Of a stretch of DNA of 64,000 nucleotides, positions 11,102-23,160 are shown in pieces (the stretch's first letter is position 1; the number at the start of each line of letters is the position of its first letter). This DNA is from Adiantum capillus-veneris (taxonomy: Eukaryota > Streptophyta > Polypodiopsida > Polypodiales > Pteridaceae), in assembly GCA_014529385.2 (NCBI GenBank), contig CM043962.1, positions 50,689,405-50,753,404 on the forward strand. Direction: 5' to 3'. The notes under the pieces are model-generated. The model did not search any database, was not told the origin of the DNA, and saw only the letters and a program-made list of their open reading frames with translations. The position numbers and the translations under genes are program-made.

Positions 11102-13105
11102 CTATGAGAATATTGTCAAGCAGTTTATGATTACCAAAAAATAAGTCAAAGCACTCACAAAAAAGATTTTTTGGTAATATCCAATCAAGAAGGATATTGT
11201 GAAACAGACAGTGTATGTAGATAGCACCACAATTCGAATCTTCTTTGATGAGAACTCTTCTTCCACAGGGTTTGTAGAGACCTGCAATATATTCATGGGA
11301 TAGATTTCAGGGAAGTTTCTGAGTGCAGGGAATCTTCCTCTCCCTCTTGTAAAGCTACGAGATTTTCCTCAATTAGACGAGGAGCTAGGTGTAAAAAATG
11401 AGGTGAAGGAGTTGGGAGTAGACAAAGAGTTAGCTCTTTTCAGAGCAGGAGAATCATCATCTTCAATACAAGGTTTAAGCAGATTAGTGATGAACTTGAC
11501 CCCTTTAAAGTTAGCATAAGTGGTGAGGTATAGACCGGGCTCATCTACTTTAAGCTCTTTCAGAATATCATGCATAAGACCACGGGAGATATTAAAGGCA
11601 ATTTGTGCAATCACAATCTGCTTAGCCTGTCCACCAAGCCATGAGCAGATGAGGGATAGATGAAAGTCGACTGGTTTCTCTGGGAATAACAGATCCAAAT
11701 GGTTGAGGATAAACCATATTGCATGATCAAACCACATGATGCTTCATTCACAGGTAGCTTTGGGGTCAAGAAACCTGCAAGCACATTTCACATAGGGGCG
11801 AAAGATATTCTAGATGGACTATGTGTAGAAATCTGGGTTACTTTTTGCAAATTCCATGCTACATGTAGTACATGTTGTACAATCCAGCATTTGAGGGGCA
11901 TTTGGAGTGGTTGATGAGATGAAGATTAAAGGGTGCTTTAATCAGTTCTCCCTTGTCCATGAACTGCCCACCTTTAAGAATCTTGAGTTTATAGTCTTCC
12001 ACGGTTGAGGCAGGAAGGTTGGCCAAGTACACCCAGGTTTCACTAAGAATAGGAGCCAGGAAGGCTTTGTTAGGCAGAACCCACAGTTGATGGTCAACTC
12101 CGAGAGATCCAATTTCTATTTGTCTTTTTGGTAAGACAGGAAATACTTTAGAGATTTTTGGTACCATCTCAAGGACGTTAACATCATTGAGGGAGCAAAG
12201 ATTATTTTGAAATTCTTTTACTGCTTCTAGTGTTGCACTATCTCGATAGAAAATGCCACCAGTTGGAGGGATGGAGGGGGTATTTGGGGTGCAGACAAAC
12301 GAAGGGTTGCCCATAGAGTTTCCTAAGGAAGTTTGATAGCTCAGCTCCAGATGAGGAGAACTGGGCAAGCTCCTGCTGATATTGTGAAGCAAGGACAGGA
12401 AGTTGGGCAATATATTGGGACAACAAATTCTTTTACTGCTTCTAGTGTTGCACTATCTCGATAGAAAATGCCACCAGTTGGAGGGATGGAGGGGGTATTT
12501 GGGGTGCAAACAAACGAAGCGTTCCCCACAGAGTTTCCTAAGGAAGTTTGATAGCTCAGCTCCAGATGAGGAGAACTGGGCAAGCTCCTGCTGATATTGT
12601 GAAGCAAGGACAGGAAGTTGGGCAATATATTGGGACAACAAATTGACACCTTCTAGGGGGTCTTTGTCCAATGTAGCCAAAAAATTTACCCAGTCATTAA
12701 ATGACAACATATGCAAGACAGAAAGTTTTTTATCCGAGACAAGAGCTGAATCATAAATAAGTTGTGAAGCATCCAAACTGCTAATACATCTGAGGACAAG
12801 AGAGGAGGCCACAGAGAGGGGCTCTGAGGTAAGTTCCAATCCTTGAGATAAAGCAAGAGTCTGCAAAAACAGTGAGGTCAGGTTTACTTTTTCTTGCCAT
12901 AGTATGTAATACATGATTTGGCTTTGCTAGCAAGGAAAGGTCTAGTTCTAGTAGCCAAGGCATTCTTTGGTGTATGGTCTTTAAGGTAAAGCTTAATCTG
13001 ATCAAGAATCTTTGCATGATTCTTAGGGTTGTGATTAGTACTCATGCGAGCTTTCATTCTATAATGTGAGCAGTCCTGAAACAGAGGTGACATAAAGATT
13101 AGCAA
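11102..13105 (-). pseudogene. Upstream ORF (ORF1) of the Penelope-like element
   Basis: Minus-strand frames 13105-12884, 12914-12453, 12410-11859, 11737-11369 and 11296-11102 follow one another in the same direction as the RT and lie in the ORF1 position of such elements. No enzyme motif is visible. The part around 12660-12530 contains QYIAQLPVLASQYQQELAQF, which looks helical or coiled-coil; the end near 11380 is Ser-rich. A 1-base frameshift near 12900 and a 215-bp tandem duplication (not a multiple of three) break the frame. Coiled-coil ORF1 proteins are known from Athena-type elements, but homology here is inferred only from position. Confidence 0.5.
12210..12639. repeat. 215-bp tandem duplication inside ORF1
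   Basis: Copies 12210-12424 and 12425-12639 both start AAATTCTTTTACTGCTTCTA and differ at only a few bases. This suggests a late event after the element had inserted. Confidence 0.9.
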
Positions 13106-15351
13106 AGTGTCTATATTGTAAAGTATACTTGGTCCTGCAAACCTTCAACCGGCAAAGTCAGAGACTATGGTAGCCGTGAGCAGGGAACTAGAAAAAGAGT
13201 CTAAAAGGGACCACCTAACACCAGTCTACCAATGAAGGATTTACAGACTGTGGGTTCAATTTAGAGCTCCATTCCTAAGATAATTTCCTAGGCCAGCATC
13301 TCGGTTTCCCCCGAAAAGAAGAAACCTTATGTATAGGATGTGTGTGTAGCTGTTTAAATCTTAACTAATAAGACATAATTGAATTTTTACATTCAAAAGA
13401 CAGCTGGCCAAGGAATAATGAACTGATATGTACAAAAATAACTCAGTATTAGAATTATTTAGGTACAACGACTGTAGGAAAGAGATCCTCTTTCAGTAAG
13501 ACTAGTAGTAAAAGAACTTCCCCGTTCCTCAGTGAGTATTTCATTACAGAAAGGTTGCTTGCCAAAGAAAAGAAAGCTATCCAAGATAAGATAGAGTCCT
13601 TACCTGCATCCATCCAAACAAGACAACAATTCAGTTAGCCTTGGATGTGTTTTACAGGTATCAATGGACCATACCAGTTGTTATCCATGTCCATCTTACA
13701 AAACTTTTTTAACTTTAAACAAACTAGGTTCGCAGTAAATCCTTTTCTTATATAAGTCAAATTATTACTTTTTACCTAAGTGACAGAGTATTCCTTTCAA
13801 TCAGAGTGGCATATTCCCCAAAGAGAATATGCATTATCCTACAGTCATTTTAGTGAGGTTCTATCAGTCAGTAAGTATAGATATAACCTTTTAGTTATAG
13901 AATCGATGGTGTACTTATCCTATAAATGGGATCCAATGTAATCTATAAGTTACAACCTTATAACTAGCCAAGTAGTAGAAGCATAGCCCGAAAAAAACCA
14001 CTAACTGTGAATGTCAATCCAAAAAATGGACTGGTCCTTCATAGAGTGCAACAGATCAAAAATCCCTCCCATAAACACAATCATAAACTAGAACATGGGT
14101 CCGAAAAACTGCAATATAACCATTTATCACCTCCTTCACATGGAAGGTTCCTCCAATTCACAAAGGGTAGTCAATAAGCCATCCATTACAATCAGCCACT
14201 GCATTAGAAGTAGTATTCCATCTTTACCCGAGGTATAACCCATTCCAAACTTCTGTTGAAGCAAAAACTTCCATATACTTACCTTCATACATAGTCTGCG
14301 CAGAGAACCATTTTAATAGATCATAAGCAAAACCCAAACGTTGTGTTACATTAAGCTTTAATCTCAAGATGATGATTCTTTGGTCAGAATGTGAGCACCA
14401 ACAATGAACTAGAGTACCTAAAGCCTTAGTTGCTACAAAGGCTAGGAGTAACCCCATTTATTTGAGAAGAATCAGTTATGCCAAGATTAGAAAAAGCGCG
14501 AACGCACAGTTAATGCAAAAAGTAATCAGCATCGCTTTTATTGAAATAACAAGAAAAACCCCTTTTTTTTTAAAAAACCAGTTACGCAGAGATTAGGTTA
14601 CAGCCTGCATACGGTATTTTCCTGCAACGGATTTATGAGAAACCCATTCATAAGATTATATGCAGTAACGAGCTTAACTACTCATAGTTCCTTTCCAAAC
14701 AAAGCAGCAGAACAACCACTAACCACCAATATATGCCATAGTATTACATCCATTCCTTACCATTGACCAGCCCAAGAGGTGCCAACCAATCCCAATATGT
14801 AGAGCCAGACAGCCCCCGACAGTAAACCACAGAGGCGACCTAACCAGTCCAAGGTCAGGAGCAACTCTTATATGATGTTTATACCATACTTTGTCAGCTT
14901 ATAACAGGCGGGGGTGTATCATGCTTATAACAGGCGGGGGTGTATCATGCCCAAGGTTACCATATCAAGCTCTTTGATATAACATCAACAAAAACATCCG
15001 TTTGCAAACAGTTTACAAGAACAACATAGCTGTAGGTTTAATTGCACAGTATGCATGCTTGAAACAAGCATAAGGTAGGACCACCTTTCCTAAATTAAAG
15101 CCTTTTAGTGTTTAATCATGTCAGACATGCATAAATAGTGCAGTAAACCAACTAACCCAGCAAGGGTAAGAAAAAACCTGAGTCACCTGCGTGGTGAGCT
15201 CCATTCTCCTTGGCAGTAACGCAGACAGTAGGTGATCTCAAAATAACTCAACACAACCACAATGGCTAAGTGAGGGGCAGAGATGCGCCCTTACCTGTTT
15301 TTATAGTAGGAGGAGGCTGGTCTGTCCATATGCTGTTCTGTCCATATGTTG
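13106..15351. other. Leader region of the Penelope-like element, no ORF
   Basis: About 2.2 kb between ORF1 and the right terminal repeat, with only short frames. A 25-bp unit containing CTTATAACAGGCGGGGGTG is repeated twice at about 14899-14948. Nothing else was recognised. Confidence 0.45.
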
Positions 15352-15909
<558 letters not shown>

Positions 15910-16135
15910 TTGGAGAGTGTGCTTTTGGATCTTTCTGAGACTGATGTCATCCTCTCTCCATTTAGCTTACCATGGGCAAATATAATCTCTTTAAGAGAAG
16001 TTTTTCATTTTGTTTTTGGACTTTTGAATTTGCTCATGAGGCTAGTTTTACTCAGTTCTCATAGTTCTAATTTTTTGCTTCAATGTGTTGTCAAAATCAT
16101 CACCATTGGCTCTATGGGAGCTCTTTGGCTCTATG

Positions 16136-16160
16136 TGAGAGAGAGAGAGAGAGAGAGAGA
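16136..16160. repeat. (GA)n microsatellite
   Basis: Uninterrupted GA dinucleotides in otherwise unrecognised AT-rich sequence. Confidence 0.9.
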
Positions 16161-16515
16161 TTAAAATTCCTTTTATTGCCTAGAATGGTGATCAAAATTC
16201 CCTTCTAAGAAAAAGGTCCAAAGTCTGAGATTTATTGGAGATAGAGCTTGTCTTTTTCTTCTCTCTCTGCCTCTATCTATCTATCTACATATGCATGCAG
16301 TCAATACACTTTTTGATTGCAAGGGTATCATGTTTTACCAAAAAGTGAAAATACGCACTTTGTTGAAAATCAACCCCTCTGATCTCTATGTCTCTCTCTA
16401 TCTCTCCCCCTATCTTCCTTTCATTGATGAGCATCTTTGATCTATATCTCTCTCTCATACACACACACATACACAACCTCTCTGTACTCTCGTTTTCTCG
16501 TTGATCAATGCCCTC

Positions 16516-16517
<2 letters not shown>

Positions 16518-16602
<85 letters not shown>
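16518..16602. repeat. (TC)n(AC)n compound microsatellite
   Basis: TC run 16518-16561, directly followed by CA run 16562-16602. Confidence 0.95.
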
Positions 16603-16603
<1 letters not shown>

Positions 16604-16784
16604 CACACATTGACAGTGGCCTATTTATGATCCAAGAAGGCAATTCACACAATAGAATGTGCTCTTGTCAAATCTAATAGTGGACTGCCCATGAATCTCC
16701 ACTATTTTCCAACCTCTATCTCTTTCTCTCTCTCTCTCTAAATTTGTCTTTTTTTGTTATGCACACGTAAACTAATACATTTAT

Positions 16785-17145
16785 TTTATGTAAAGTAGAA
16801 AGTCTTTTGACTTTCCATTTCCAAAAGAATTTTCAGTTCCTGCAAAGTTATTCTTCGCTTTTGCATTTTAGATAAGAAGTTTTGTAAGGGTTTCTTTAAA
16901 GTCAACTAATGTGTGACACTTGGATACCCTCTCCTTCTTTTAAAATTTTAAGTTCTATTATATATAGTATTTTTTTTATGTAAAGTAGAAAGTCTTTTGA
17001 CTTTCCATCTCCAAAAGGCATTTCATTTCCTGCAAAGTTGGGCTTCACTATTGCATTTTAGATAAGAAGTTTTGTAAGGGTTTCTTTAAAGTCAACTAAT
17101 GTGTGACACTTGGATATCCTCTCCTTTCTTGAAAATTCCATAGTA
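16785..17145. repeat. Tandem duplication, period 190 bp
   Basis: Two copies share TAAAGTAGAAAGTC (16791 and 16981) and AAGTCAACTAATGTGTGACA. A third, decayed copy can be traced to about 17310. No coding content. Confidence 0.85.
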
Positions 17146-17438
17146 TAAGTATAGATATATATTCCCAAGTGGCTTTTCATTTCTTACAATTTTACCCTTC
17201 ACTTTTGCATTTTAAATCTTATTACCCTTCGCTTTTTCATTTAAGATTAGAAGTTTTCTAAGGGTTTCTTAATTTCTTACCTTGTGGATGTCCTCTCCTT
17301 CCTTGAAAATTTTAAGCTACATTATAGAAGATGAATCTTAACTACTTACCTTGATGCAGTGCAGTGCCTAGGAGTAAATTTCATAAATAAGAACGCATGG
17401 ATCCATTGAGGGATCGTGCGGGGGGAGTAGCTTTTGCC

Positions 17439-17443
17439 AATAT
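17439..17443. other. Target-site duplication AATAT (left)
   Basis: AATAT immediately precedes TGTTAGC at 17444 and is repeated immediately after the 3' LTR end at 22524-22528. It defines the true ends of the integrated copia DNA. Confidence 0.8.
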
Positions 17444-18790
17444 TGTTAGCATAATGAGAACTCCATCTCTCTTTTTGACATACAAAGTACTTTCTGTTGG
17501 ACTATTTTGAAATCCCTGGCCAATCAAATAAGTATGTATCTTCGCATACCATGCTCTTGGAGCCTGTTTGAGACCATACAAAGCTTTACGCAATCTACAT
17601 ACCTTTTGCTCTTGACCTTTTACAACAAAACCACTTGGTTGACTTACATAAACTTCTTCCTGCAAATCACCATTCAAAAAAGCAGTCTTGATATCCAACT
17701 GATGCACTTTCCAACCATGATGAGCAGCAATTGCAACTAGTGATCTAACTGTGGACGCACGAGAAGTAGGAGCAAAGGTTTCATCATAATCTATGCCTTT
17801 CTGTTGCGCATAGCCTTTTGCCACAAGCCTTGCTTTGTACCTGTCAACAGTACCATCTTGTTTCCTTTTTACCTTAAAAACCCACTTTGTACCAATAGGC
17901 TTTTTACCTGTAGGCAAGTCCACTAGATCCCATGTATGATTCTTATGAATAGAATCAATTTCTTGCTGCATAGCATCTTTCCACTGAACACACTCTAAAG
18001 CTTGTTCAAATGAATCAGGCTCATCTGCATCACAAAGAGTGCTAAAGCAAGCCAAATCTACTTGCTCTCTGCCAAAAGTAGTACCAGCACGTGTTTTTCG
18101 TGGCAACGGTGCATCCAACTTGCTATCCTGCAAAGTTTTCTGAACCCATTTAGGCAAGGTTCTTTCTTCCCTGAGAACTTCTTGCTCTTCACGCACAATT
18201 TCCTCTACATCATGAGGTGTCACATGCTGATCAAAAGATTGATCAAGATTATCAACCTGTTGTGATTCTTGATTCTCCACAAAAGAAGGAAGCAAACCTT
18301 CAAATACATCATGTGTCTGCATATGAGGTACATCAAAAGCAACCATAGGTTGAGCAGTAGTTTCTGCAAAAATTACATCACGACTTTCAAAAATCTTGTT
18401 TGTAGCAGGATTGTAAAGTCTATAACCTTTACTTCCACTACTGTACCCCACAAATATACATTTGATTGCCTTATCATCAAGCTTCCCACGTAACTGCTGA
18501 GGGATGTGAGCATAAGCAAGACAACCAAAAACACGAAGATAACTGACTGAAGGTTTTTTGTCATACCAAGCTTCATATGCAGTAATGGTCTTCAAGGCAC
18601 GAGTAGGACACCTGTTCAAAACATGTGCTGCACAAGCAACTGCCTCCATCCATAGCTTATGAGGCAAACTCTTAGCCTTGAGCATACATCTAGCTGTCTC
18701 CATTAAAGACCTGTTCTTCCTTTCTGCAACACCATTCTGTTGTGGTGTGTATGGCATAGTGCATTGGTGTTTAATGCCTTTCTTTCCCAA
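17444..18790 (-). pseudogene. Copia integrase C-terminal part and first half of RT
   Basis: Continuation of the polyprotein after a one-base frameshift in the A run at 18789-18795. It begins with the third acidic residue of the integrase (Glu in NGVAERKNRS), then the GKLDDKA and SKGYRLYNP region, an acidic linker, and RT from WDLVDLPTGKKPIGTKWVF through motif A (VHQLDIKTAFLNG) to ALYGLKQAPRAWY. It stops at RDGVLIMLT, just before the YVDD box, because the DNA ends here at the element boundary (17444). The open frame runs on to 17381 in flanking DNA. The missing RT half is on the plus strand at 21194. Confidence 0.9.
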
Positions 18791-20654
18791 AAAAATCCTT
18801 AAATGCACCTGACATGTATTCACCTCCTCGATCGGTACGAAGAGTCTGTACTTTGCAACCTGTTTCATTTTCAACCATGGCGACATAATGTTGAAAAACT
18901 GCAAACACATCTGACTTTGCTTTGAGTGGATACACCCAACAAAACCTGGAAAAGTCATCAATGAAGGTCACAAAATAAAGGCTGTTTCCCAAAGATGGCG
19001 TCCTCATAGGACCACATACATCACTGTGTACAAGCTGCAACTTTCGTGTCGCTCTAACTGAACCATCCTGCGAAAATGCAAATCTGTGCATCTTTCCAAG
19101 AACGCAACCTTCACATACATGTCTTGGTGGCATCTCCAATAAAGACAAATCATGCACCATATTATGACGTTGTAAAGTCATCAAACTGCCATAACTAACA
19201 TGCCCAAATCTAGCATGCCACAACTCAGCATCCTGCATGGCCTGAGTCGTTGTTTCTGCAATACATACCTGAATCTGCTTTTCATAACGATCTAGCACAA
19301 ATAGTCCATTGTCCAGCGTACCTGTAGTGATAAGAGAATAACCATTCTCTCGATCTCGTACAACACATCTGTCATCCTCAAAAATGACCCGAAGACCATT
19401 TTTTGCAAGAGAGGATACAGACAACAAATTCTTCTTGATCCCTGGAACATATAAGACATCTGGCAAGCATAAATCTGAACCATCTGAAATGGTAATCAAA
19501 ATCTTACCAACGCCTTTGATTGGATAAGAAGCATTATTTGCACATGTCACCTTCTTTCCTGTTGGAGCTGCATCCAATGAACAAAACAAATCCTTCCTTG
19601 AAGTAATATGCCTGGATGCACCACTATCAAAGTACCAAATCATTTGTGTCTTGTCAACACTGTAAGCAGAAAAATCTGAACATACTACAAAAGCATAAGA
19701 ATCCTGCACAAAGTTTGCAGACTCTTCTTTAGCTGTAGAAGAATCACCAGAAGCTGAAACAACCAAACTTGACTCTTTCTTCTTTTCTTTAGCAATTCGC
19801 TTTTTACACTCACTAATGTAGTGACCAGGTTTCTTGCAGTAGTGACATTTACCTTTCTTCTTGGACTTGTCGGAATCACCTTTAGACTTCTCTGAAGATT
19901 GTCCTGCACTAGACTTGGAGTAATGAGCACTCTCTTTACCCCTGTTTTTGTTCTGTACAACAAGAGCATGATCCATACCATCCACCTGTAAAGACTTGTT
20001 CTTACGTGATTGATCCTCCTGCAATAGCAAAGCCACTAACTCTTCAAAATGAAGAGGGTCAGGATTAGCTCGCAAAGACAGAGTCAAAGAAGTCTGAAAA
20101 GTCAAATAAGATGGTGGTAGTGAATTGAGTGTTTTGGAAACCAAGTCCTTCTCTGGAATCACTTCATCAATGCTAAGCAATTGCTCTTTAAGATCCCTGA
20201 TTTTTGTAAGATGCTCGACAATATCGTCACCTTCGTCCATCTGTATTTTGTCAAGTTGTTTCTTCAAAAACTCTATTCTGGCAGCGTTTCTTCCTCCAAA
20301 CATAGCTTGCAGAGTGTTCCAAGCATCCTCAGAAGTTCTGCAAGATCTGATATGTGGTGTGATTGTCCTCTTTATGGTTAAGGCAATCACAGCCATAGCC
20401 TGTGCATCTTTAGTATCCCATCTCTTTTGCTCTGGAGTGACTTGTGAGGGTCCTGCACCAACAGCTGCACCACGACCAGGCGTGGAAGGTGCAATGCTAC
20501 CTGGACGAACTTCATCTCCAGATACATAATCCCACAATCCTTTACCAACCAAAACATTTTTGGCCATAAAAGACCAAAGAGAATAGTTGGTACCATCCAA
20601 TTTGTCTTCGGATGTAAACGCACCAAAAATCTCTTTCTCCGTAGATTGAGCCAT
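18771..20654 (-). CDS. Copia gag, protease and N-terminal integrase
   Basis: The first true ATG is at 20654 (MAQSTEKEIFG); the frame extends upstream only through a GTG. A UBN2-type gag domain starts at DGTNYSLW, a CCHC knuckle (CHYCKKPGHYISEC) lies near residue 268, and the aspartic protease motif WYFDSGASRHIT near 341. The pre-integrase motif WHARFGH...CEGCVLGK follows, then the first two integrase acids (Asp in HSDVCGP near 543, Asp in LRTDRGGEY near 605). The frame shifts at the A run 18789-18795, so gag and protease are intact but integrase is not continuous with its C-terminus. Products would act in cytoplasmic particles; host codon use was not assessed. Confidence 0.9.
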   Translation of the reverse strand: MAQSTEKEIFGAFTSEDKLDGTNYSLWSFMAKNVLVGKGLWDYVSGDEVRPGSIAPSTPGRGAAVGAGPSQVTPEQKRWDTKDAQAMAVIALTIKRTITPHIRSCRTSEDAWNTLQAMFGGRNAARIEFLKKQLDKIQMDEGDDIVEHLTKIRDLKEQLLSIDEVIPEKDLVSKTLNSLPPSYLTFQTSLTLSLRANPDPLHFEELVALLLQEDQSRKNKSLQVDGMDHALVVQNKNRGKESAHYSKSSAGQSSEKSKGDSDKSKKKGKCHYCKKPGHYISECKKRIAKEKKKESSLVVSASGDSSTAKEESANFVQDSYAFVVCSDFSAYSVDKTQMIWYFDSGASRHITSRKDLFCSLDAAPTGKKVTCANNASYPIKGVGKILITISDGSDLCLPDVLYVPGIKKNLLSVSSLAKNGLRVIFEDDRCVVRDRENGYSLITTGTLDNGLFVLDRYEKQIQVCIAETTTQAMQDAELWHARFGHVSYGSLMTLQRHNMVHDLSLLEMPPRHVCEGCVLGKMHRFAFSQDGSVRATRKLQLVHSDVCGPMRTPSLGNSLYFVTFIDDFSRFCWVYPLKAKSDVFAVFQHYVAMVENETGCKVQTLRTDRGGEYMSGAFKDFFGKERH

Positions 20655-21040
20655 ATTGTAGATGCACACAAGAGAGCAAAAGAACCTCCAAGAGATTCAC
20701 AAATCTCCTCTCCAATGCAAGCAAAACTCTACACAAAATCTCAGCACAAAGCTAAGACAAGCTGCTTCCCAAAAGAACTGTTTACCTGAAGAAAATCTGT
20801 CAAAAAGCACACCCTCTTGATTTAAACGCCTCGGAAAAGTAACTTCTGCTACGCTGCTCAGAACGAAATTCTGAGGGCTCGAACGGCTTCGAAAGGGGGG
20901 TAAAACCCCAGGTCACCTGCTCAGAATACTCCCGGAACGTCGAGGATGCTCCCACGAACAAATTTTCCGAAAACTGCCTGAAAACTGCGATTGCGCGCGC
21001 GGACGCGAAAACGCAAGTAGAGGCTCTGGAAATCACCTTG

Positions 21041-21053
21041 CTCTGATACCAAT
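21041..21053 (-). other. Primer-binding site, tRNA-Met type
   Basis: On the minus strand ATTGGTATCAGAG directly follows the LTR end TTCAACA at 21054, as in intact copia elements. The gag start is about 390 bases further on. Confidence 0.85.
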
Positions 21054-21193
21054 TGTTGAAGATGATGAAACAGGAAACAGAAGGAAGACAGCAACTCAGA
21101 GTAGGAAGAAGATGGAGAAGGAGAAGCCACAGAGCTTGTGTACGAGATCTCTGTAGTCTCTCTCTCTGTATTGGAATAATAATATTGTGTACT
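21054..21193 (-). repeat. Partial 5' LTR lacking its upstream portion
   Basis: Matches the inner 3' part of the 3' LTR (22396-22523) in inverted orientation from TGTTGAAGATGATG to GGAATAATAAT. It then passes through ACTCAGAG into RT sequence. The portion upstream of the likely transcription start is missing, so this looks like R-U5 only. Confidence 0.75.
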
Positions 21194-22195
21194 CAGAGAG
21201 ATGGAGTTCTCATTATGCTAACACTTTATGTGGATGATATGCTTCTTACAGGCAATAATGCAAATGAAATTGAAGCGTTTAAAGATGCTTTGAGACAAAC
21301 CTTTGAGATGTCTGATCTTGGTTTGCTACATTATTACTTGGGTATTCAGTTTGTGCAATCAGAAGATGGCATATACATGTTGCAGGCAAAATATTTGCAT
21401 AAAATTTTGGACAAGTTTGGTATGCAAAATTGTAAGCCAATCTCTACACCCGTAGAAACTGGATCAAAGTTGAGCATGCACGATGCTGGAGAACCTTTTG
21501 ATGTACATACTTATGCAGCAGCGGTTGGTTGCTTGATATATTTGGCAGGCAACACTCGTCCAGACATTCAATTTGGGGTTTCACAAGCAAGCAGATTTAT
21601 GCACAGCCCAGGTATGCATCATTGGCAGGCTGTGAAGCGCATACTTCGTTACCTTTCAGGTACCCCTAATCTTGCCATGTTCTTTCCAAGGGGGGATATG
21701 TATGGAAAGCACAGTTCTATGCAGCTTCTTGGTTACAGCGATTCAGATTGGGCTGGTGATTTTGACACACGACATTCCACAAGTGGCAATTGTTTTTTCT
21801 TGGGAAATGCATGTATATCTTGGCTAAGCAAGAAGCAACCCACAGTGGCTACATCAACTTGTGAAGCTGAGTACAGGGCAGCTTTCACGGCAACAGTTGA
21901 TTGTGTATGGATACGCAGGTTATTGGCAGATCTTTGTGAGTGTCAACAGGCACCCACTACCATTTTCACTGACAGTCAGAGTGCTATGGCAGTTGCAAGG
22001 AATCCAGTATTTCATGCAAGAACAAAGCACATAGAGGTTCACTACCACTATGTCAGGGAAAGGCTACATGCAGGGGAGATCACACTAACTTACTGTCCTA
22101 CACAGGATAACATTGCAGATCTATTTACGAAGGCGTTATCACGAGAAAAGTTTGAAGCTTTCCGAAAAGCTTTGGGCTTACTCTCATACACATGA
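21194..22195 (+). pseudogene. Copia second half of RT and RNase H
   Basis: Plus-strand frame continuing exactly where the minus-strand RT stops: RDGVLIMLT is repeated, followed by the catalytic LYVDDMLLTG, FEMSDLG, LHYYLGIQ and the thumb region. RNase H then begins at YSDSDWAGD, with the TSTCEAEYRA, FTDSQSA and RTKHIEVHYH motifs. The frame is open to the TGA at 22195 with no break. The apparent upstream frame (from 21053) is read through the partial LTR and is not a natural N-terminus. RT is split between strands, so the element cannot make an active enzyme from one transcript. Confidence 0.9.
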
Positions 22196-22230
22196 TGATC
22201 TGCTACCTTGTACGGATTCACACTATCACT

Positions 22231-22242
22231 ACAGGGGGGATT
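22231..22242 (+). other. Polypurine tract
   Basis: ACAGGGGGGATT immediately before the TGTAGAC start of the 3' LTR. Confidence 0.8.
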
Positions 22243-22523
22243 TGTAGACATGTAGTAGTGTTAGTGTGTATACGCGCTTCACCAGGGGCACTTTTCTCCC
22301 ACTGGGTTTTTCCCCCTGGACATCTGGTGTGAAAGGACACCTTATCTCTTAGGGTTTCATATAAGCTTTGTAGCTCTGAGTTTGTAGAAAAAAATTATTA
22401 TTCCAATACAGAGAGAGAGACTACAGAGATCTCGTACACAAGCTCTGTGGCTTCTCCTTCTCCATCTTCTTCCTACTCTGAGTTGCTGTCTTCCTTCTGT
22501 TTCCTGTTTCATCATCTTCAACA
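22243..22523 (+). mobile_element. Complete copia 3' LTR, 281 bp
   Basis: Starts TGTAGACATG after the polypurine tract and ends CTTCAACA, followed by AATAT. A TATA-like TATAAG lies at 22360-22365, so transcription would start around 22375-22390. Bases 22396-22523 are repeated inverted at 21054-21181. Confidence 0.85.
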
Positions 22524-22528
22524 AATAT
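22524..22528. other. Target-site duplication AATAT (right)
   Basis: Exact copy of 17439-17443, directly after the LTR terminus. Confidence 0.8.
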
Positions 22529-22537
22529 TTAGTGTCA

Positions 22538-23160
22538 ATCTTCTCCTCTCTCATCTTCTACCTCATGGCATGTGTAGCACTCTGCTCTAGAAGGTGCACC
22601 CATTCATTTACCCGCTACTCTCTCTCGCACTCTCCCTCATATTTTTCCATGTTCGCATTGTCGGGTTCAGACTCCAAGGTATGCATGCTTGATCCCATGC
22701 TTTTTAGGGCATCGTGCTTCTAGTTGTAGCAATGGTATTAAAGAGTAGGTGATGCTCTTGATAGTGAAATAACCCTAAAGATGTCAATTCGACATGGGAA
22801 TCAAATACCCATTACCTACTACTGAAGAGAACCACCCTTATCAACACTCACAACAAGAGCTAAGTAAATGCATATTTTTTTTCCTCGTTTGTTTATGATA
22901 CCTTCTTTCCATAAAGTAATTACTTTTTATATCAAATTGTGATGTAATAGATAAGCCTTAAAAATTGCAAAGCCAGAGAAGCGATTACATCATATAACGT
23001 ATCGTTTGTGTTGGAGACCTAGGAATATTGATAGAGAAATTTGAAAATTGGGTATGTGTGTAGATTGAGATAAAGAGAGAGTAGAGAGTGAATGGATGAG
23101 CGCACCTCCTAGAGCGGAGTGCTATGCATGTTGCAAGGGAGAAGGGGAGAGAGGAGAAGA
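22538..23160. repeat. Diverged inverted repeat with about 420-bp loop
   Basis: TAGCACTCTGCTCTAGAAGG (about 22575) corresponds on the opposite strand to TAGCACTCCGCTCTAGGAGG (about 23125). Similarity covers about 100 bases per arm (22538-22640 and 23060-23160). It may be a fold-back transposon remnant; no ORF was recognised in the loop. Confidence 0.55.

Larger units (their letters stand above)
17444..22523. mobile_element. Strand-switched Ty1/copia element
   Basis: A 5.08-kb copia insertion with halves on opposite strands. From 17444 to 21193 the minus strand carries, in element order, a partial 5' LTR, primer site, gag, protease, integrase and the first half of RT. From 21194 to 22523 the plus strand carries the second half of RT, RNase H, polypurine tract and full 3' LTR. 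The two RT parts share 29 bases (17444-17472 inverted, and 21194-21222). The whole is bounded by AATAT on both sides, so the rearranged molecule was apparently what integrated. The left end is internal pol sequence beginning TGTTAGC. Confidence 0.85.

Noticed and set aside
18062-18493. Plus-strand frames over the copia integrase and RT
   Set aside because: Shadows of the minus-strand polyprotein.
20655-20669. Copia gag start at 20669
   Set aside because: That codon is GTG; the ATG at 20654 gives the usual MAQS-type gag start.
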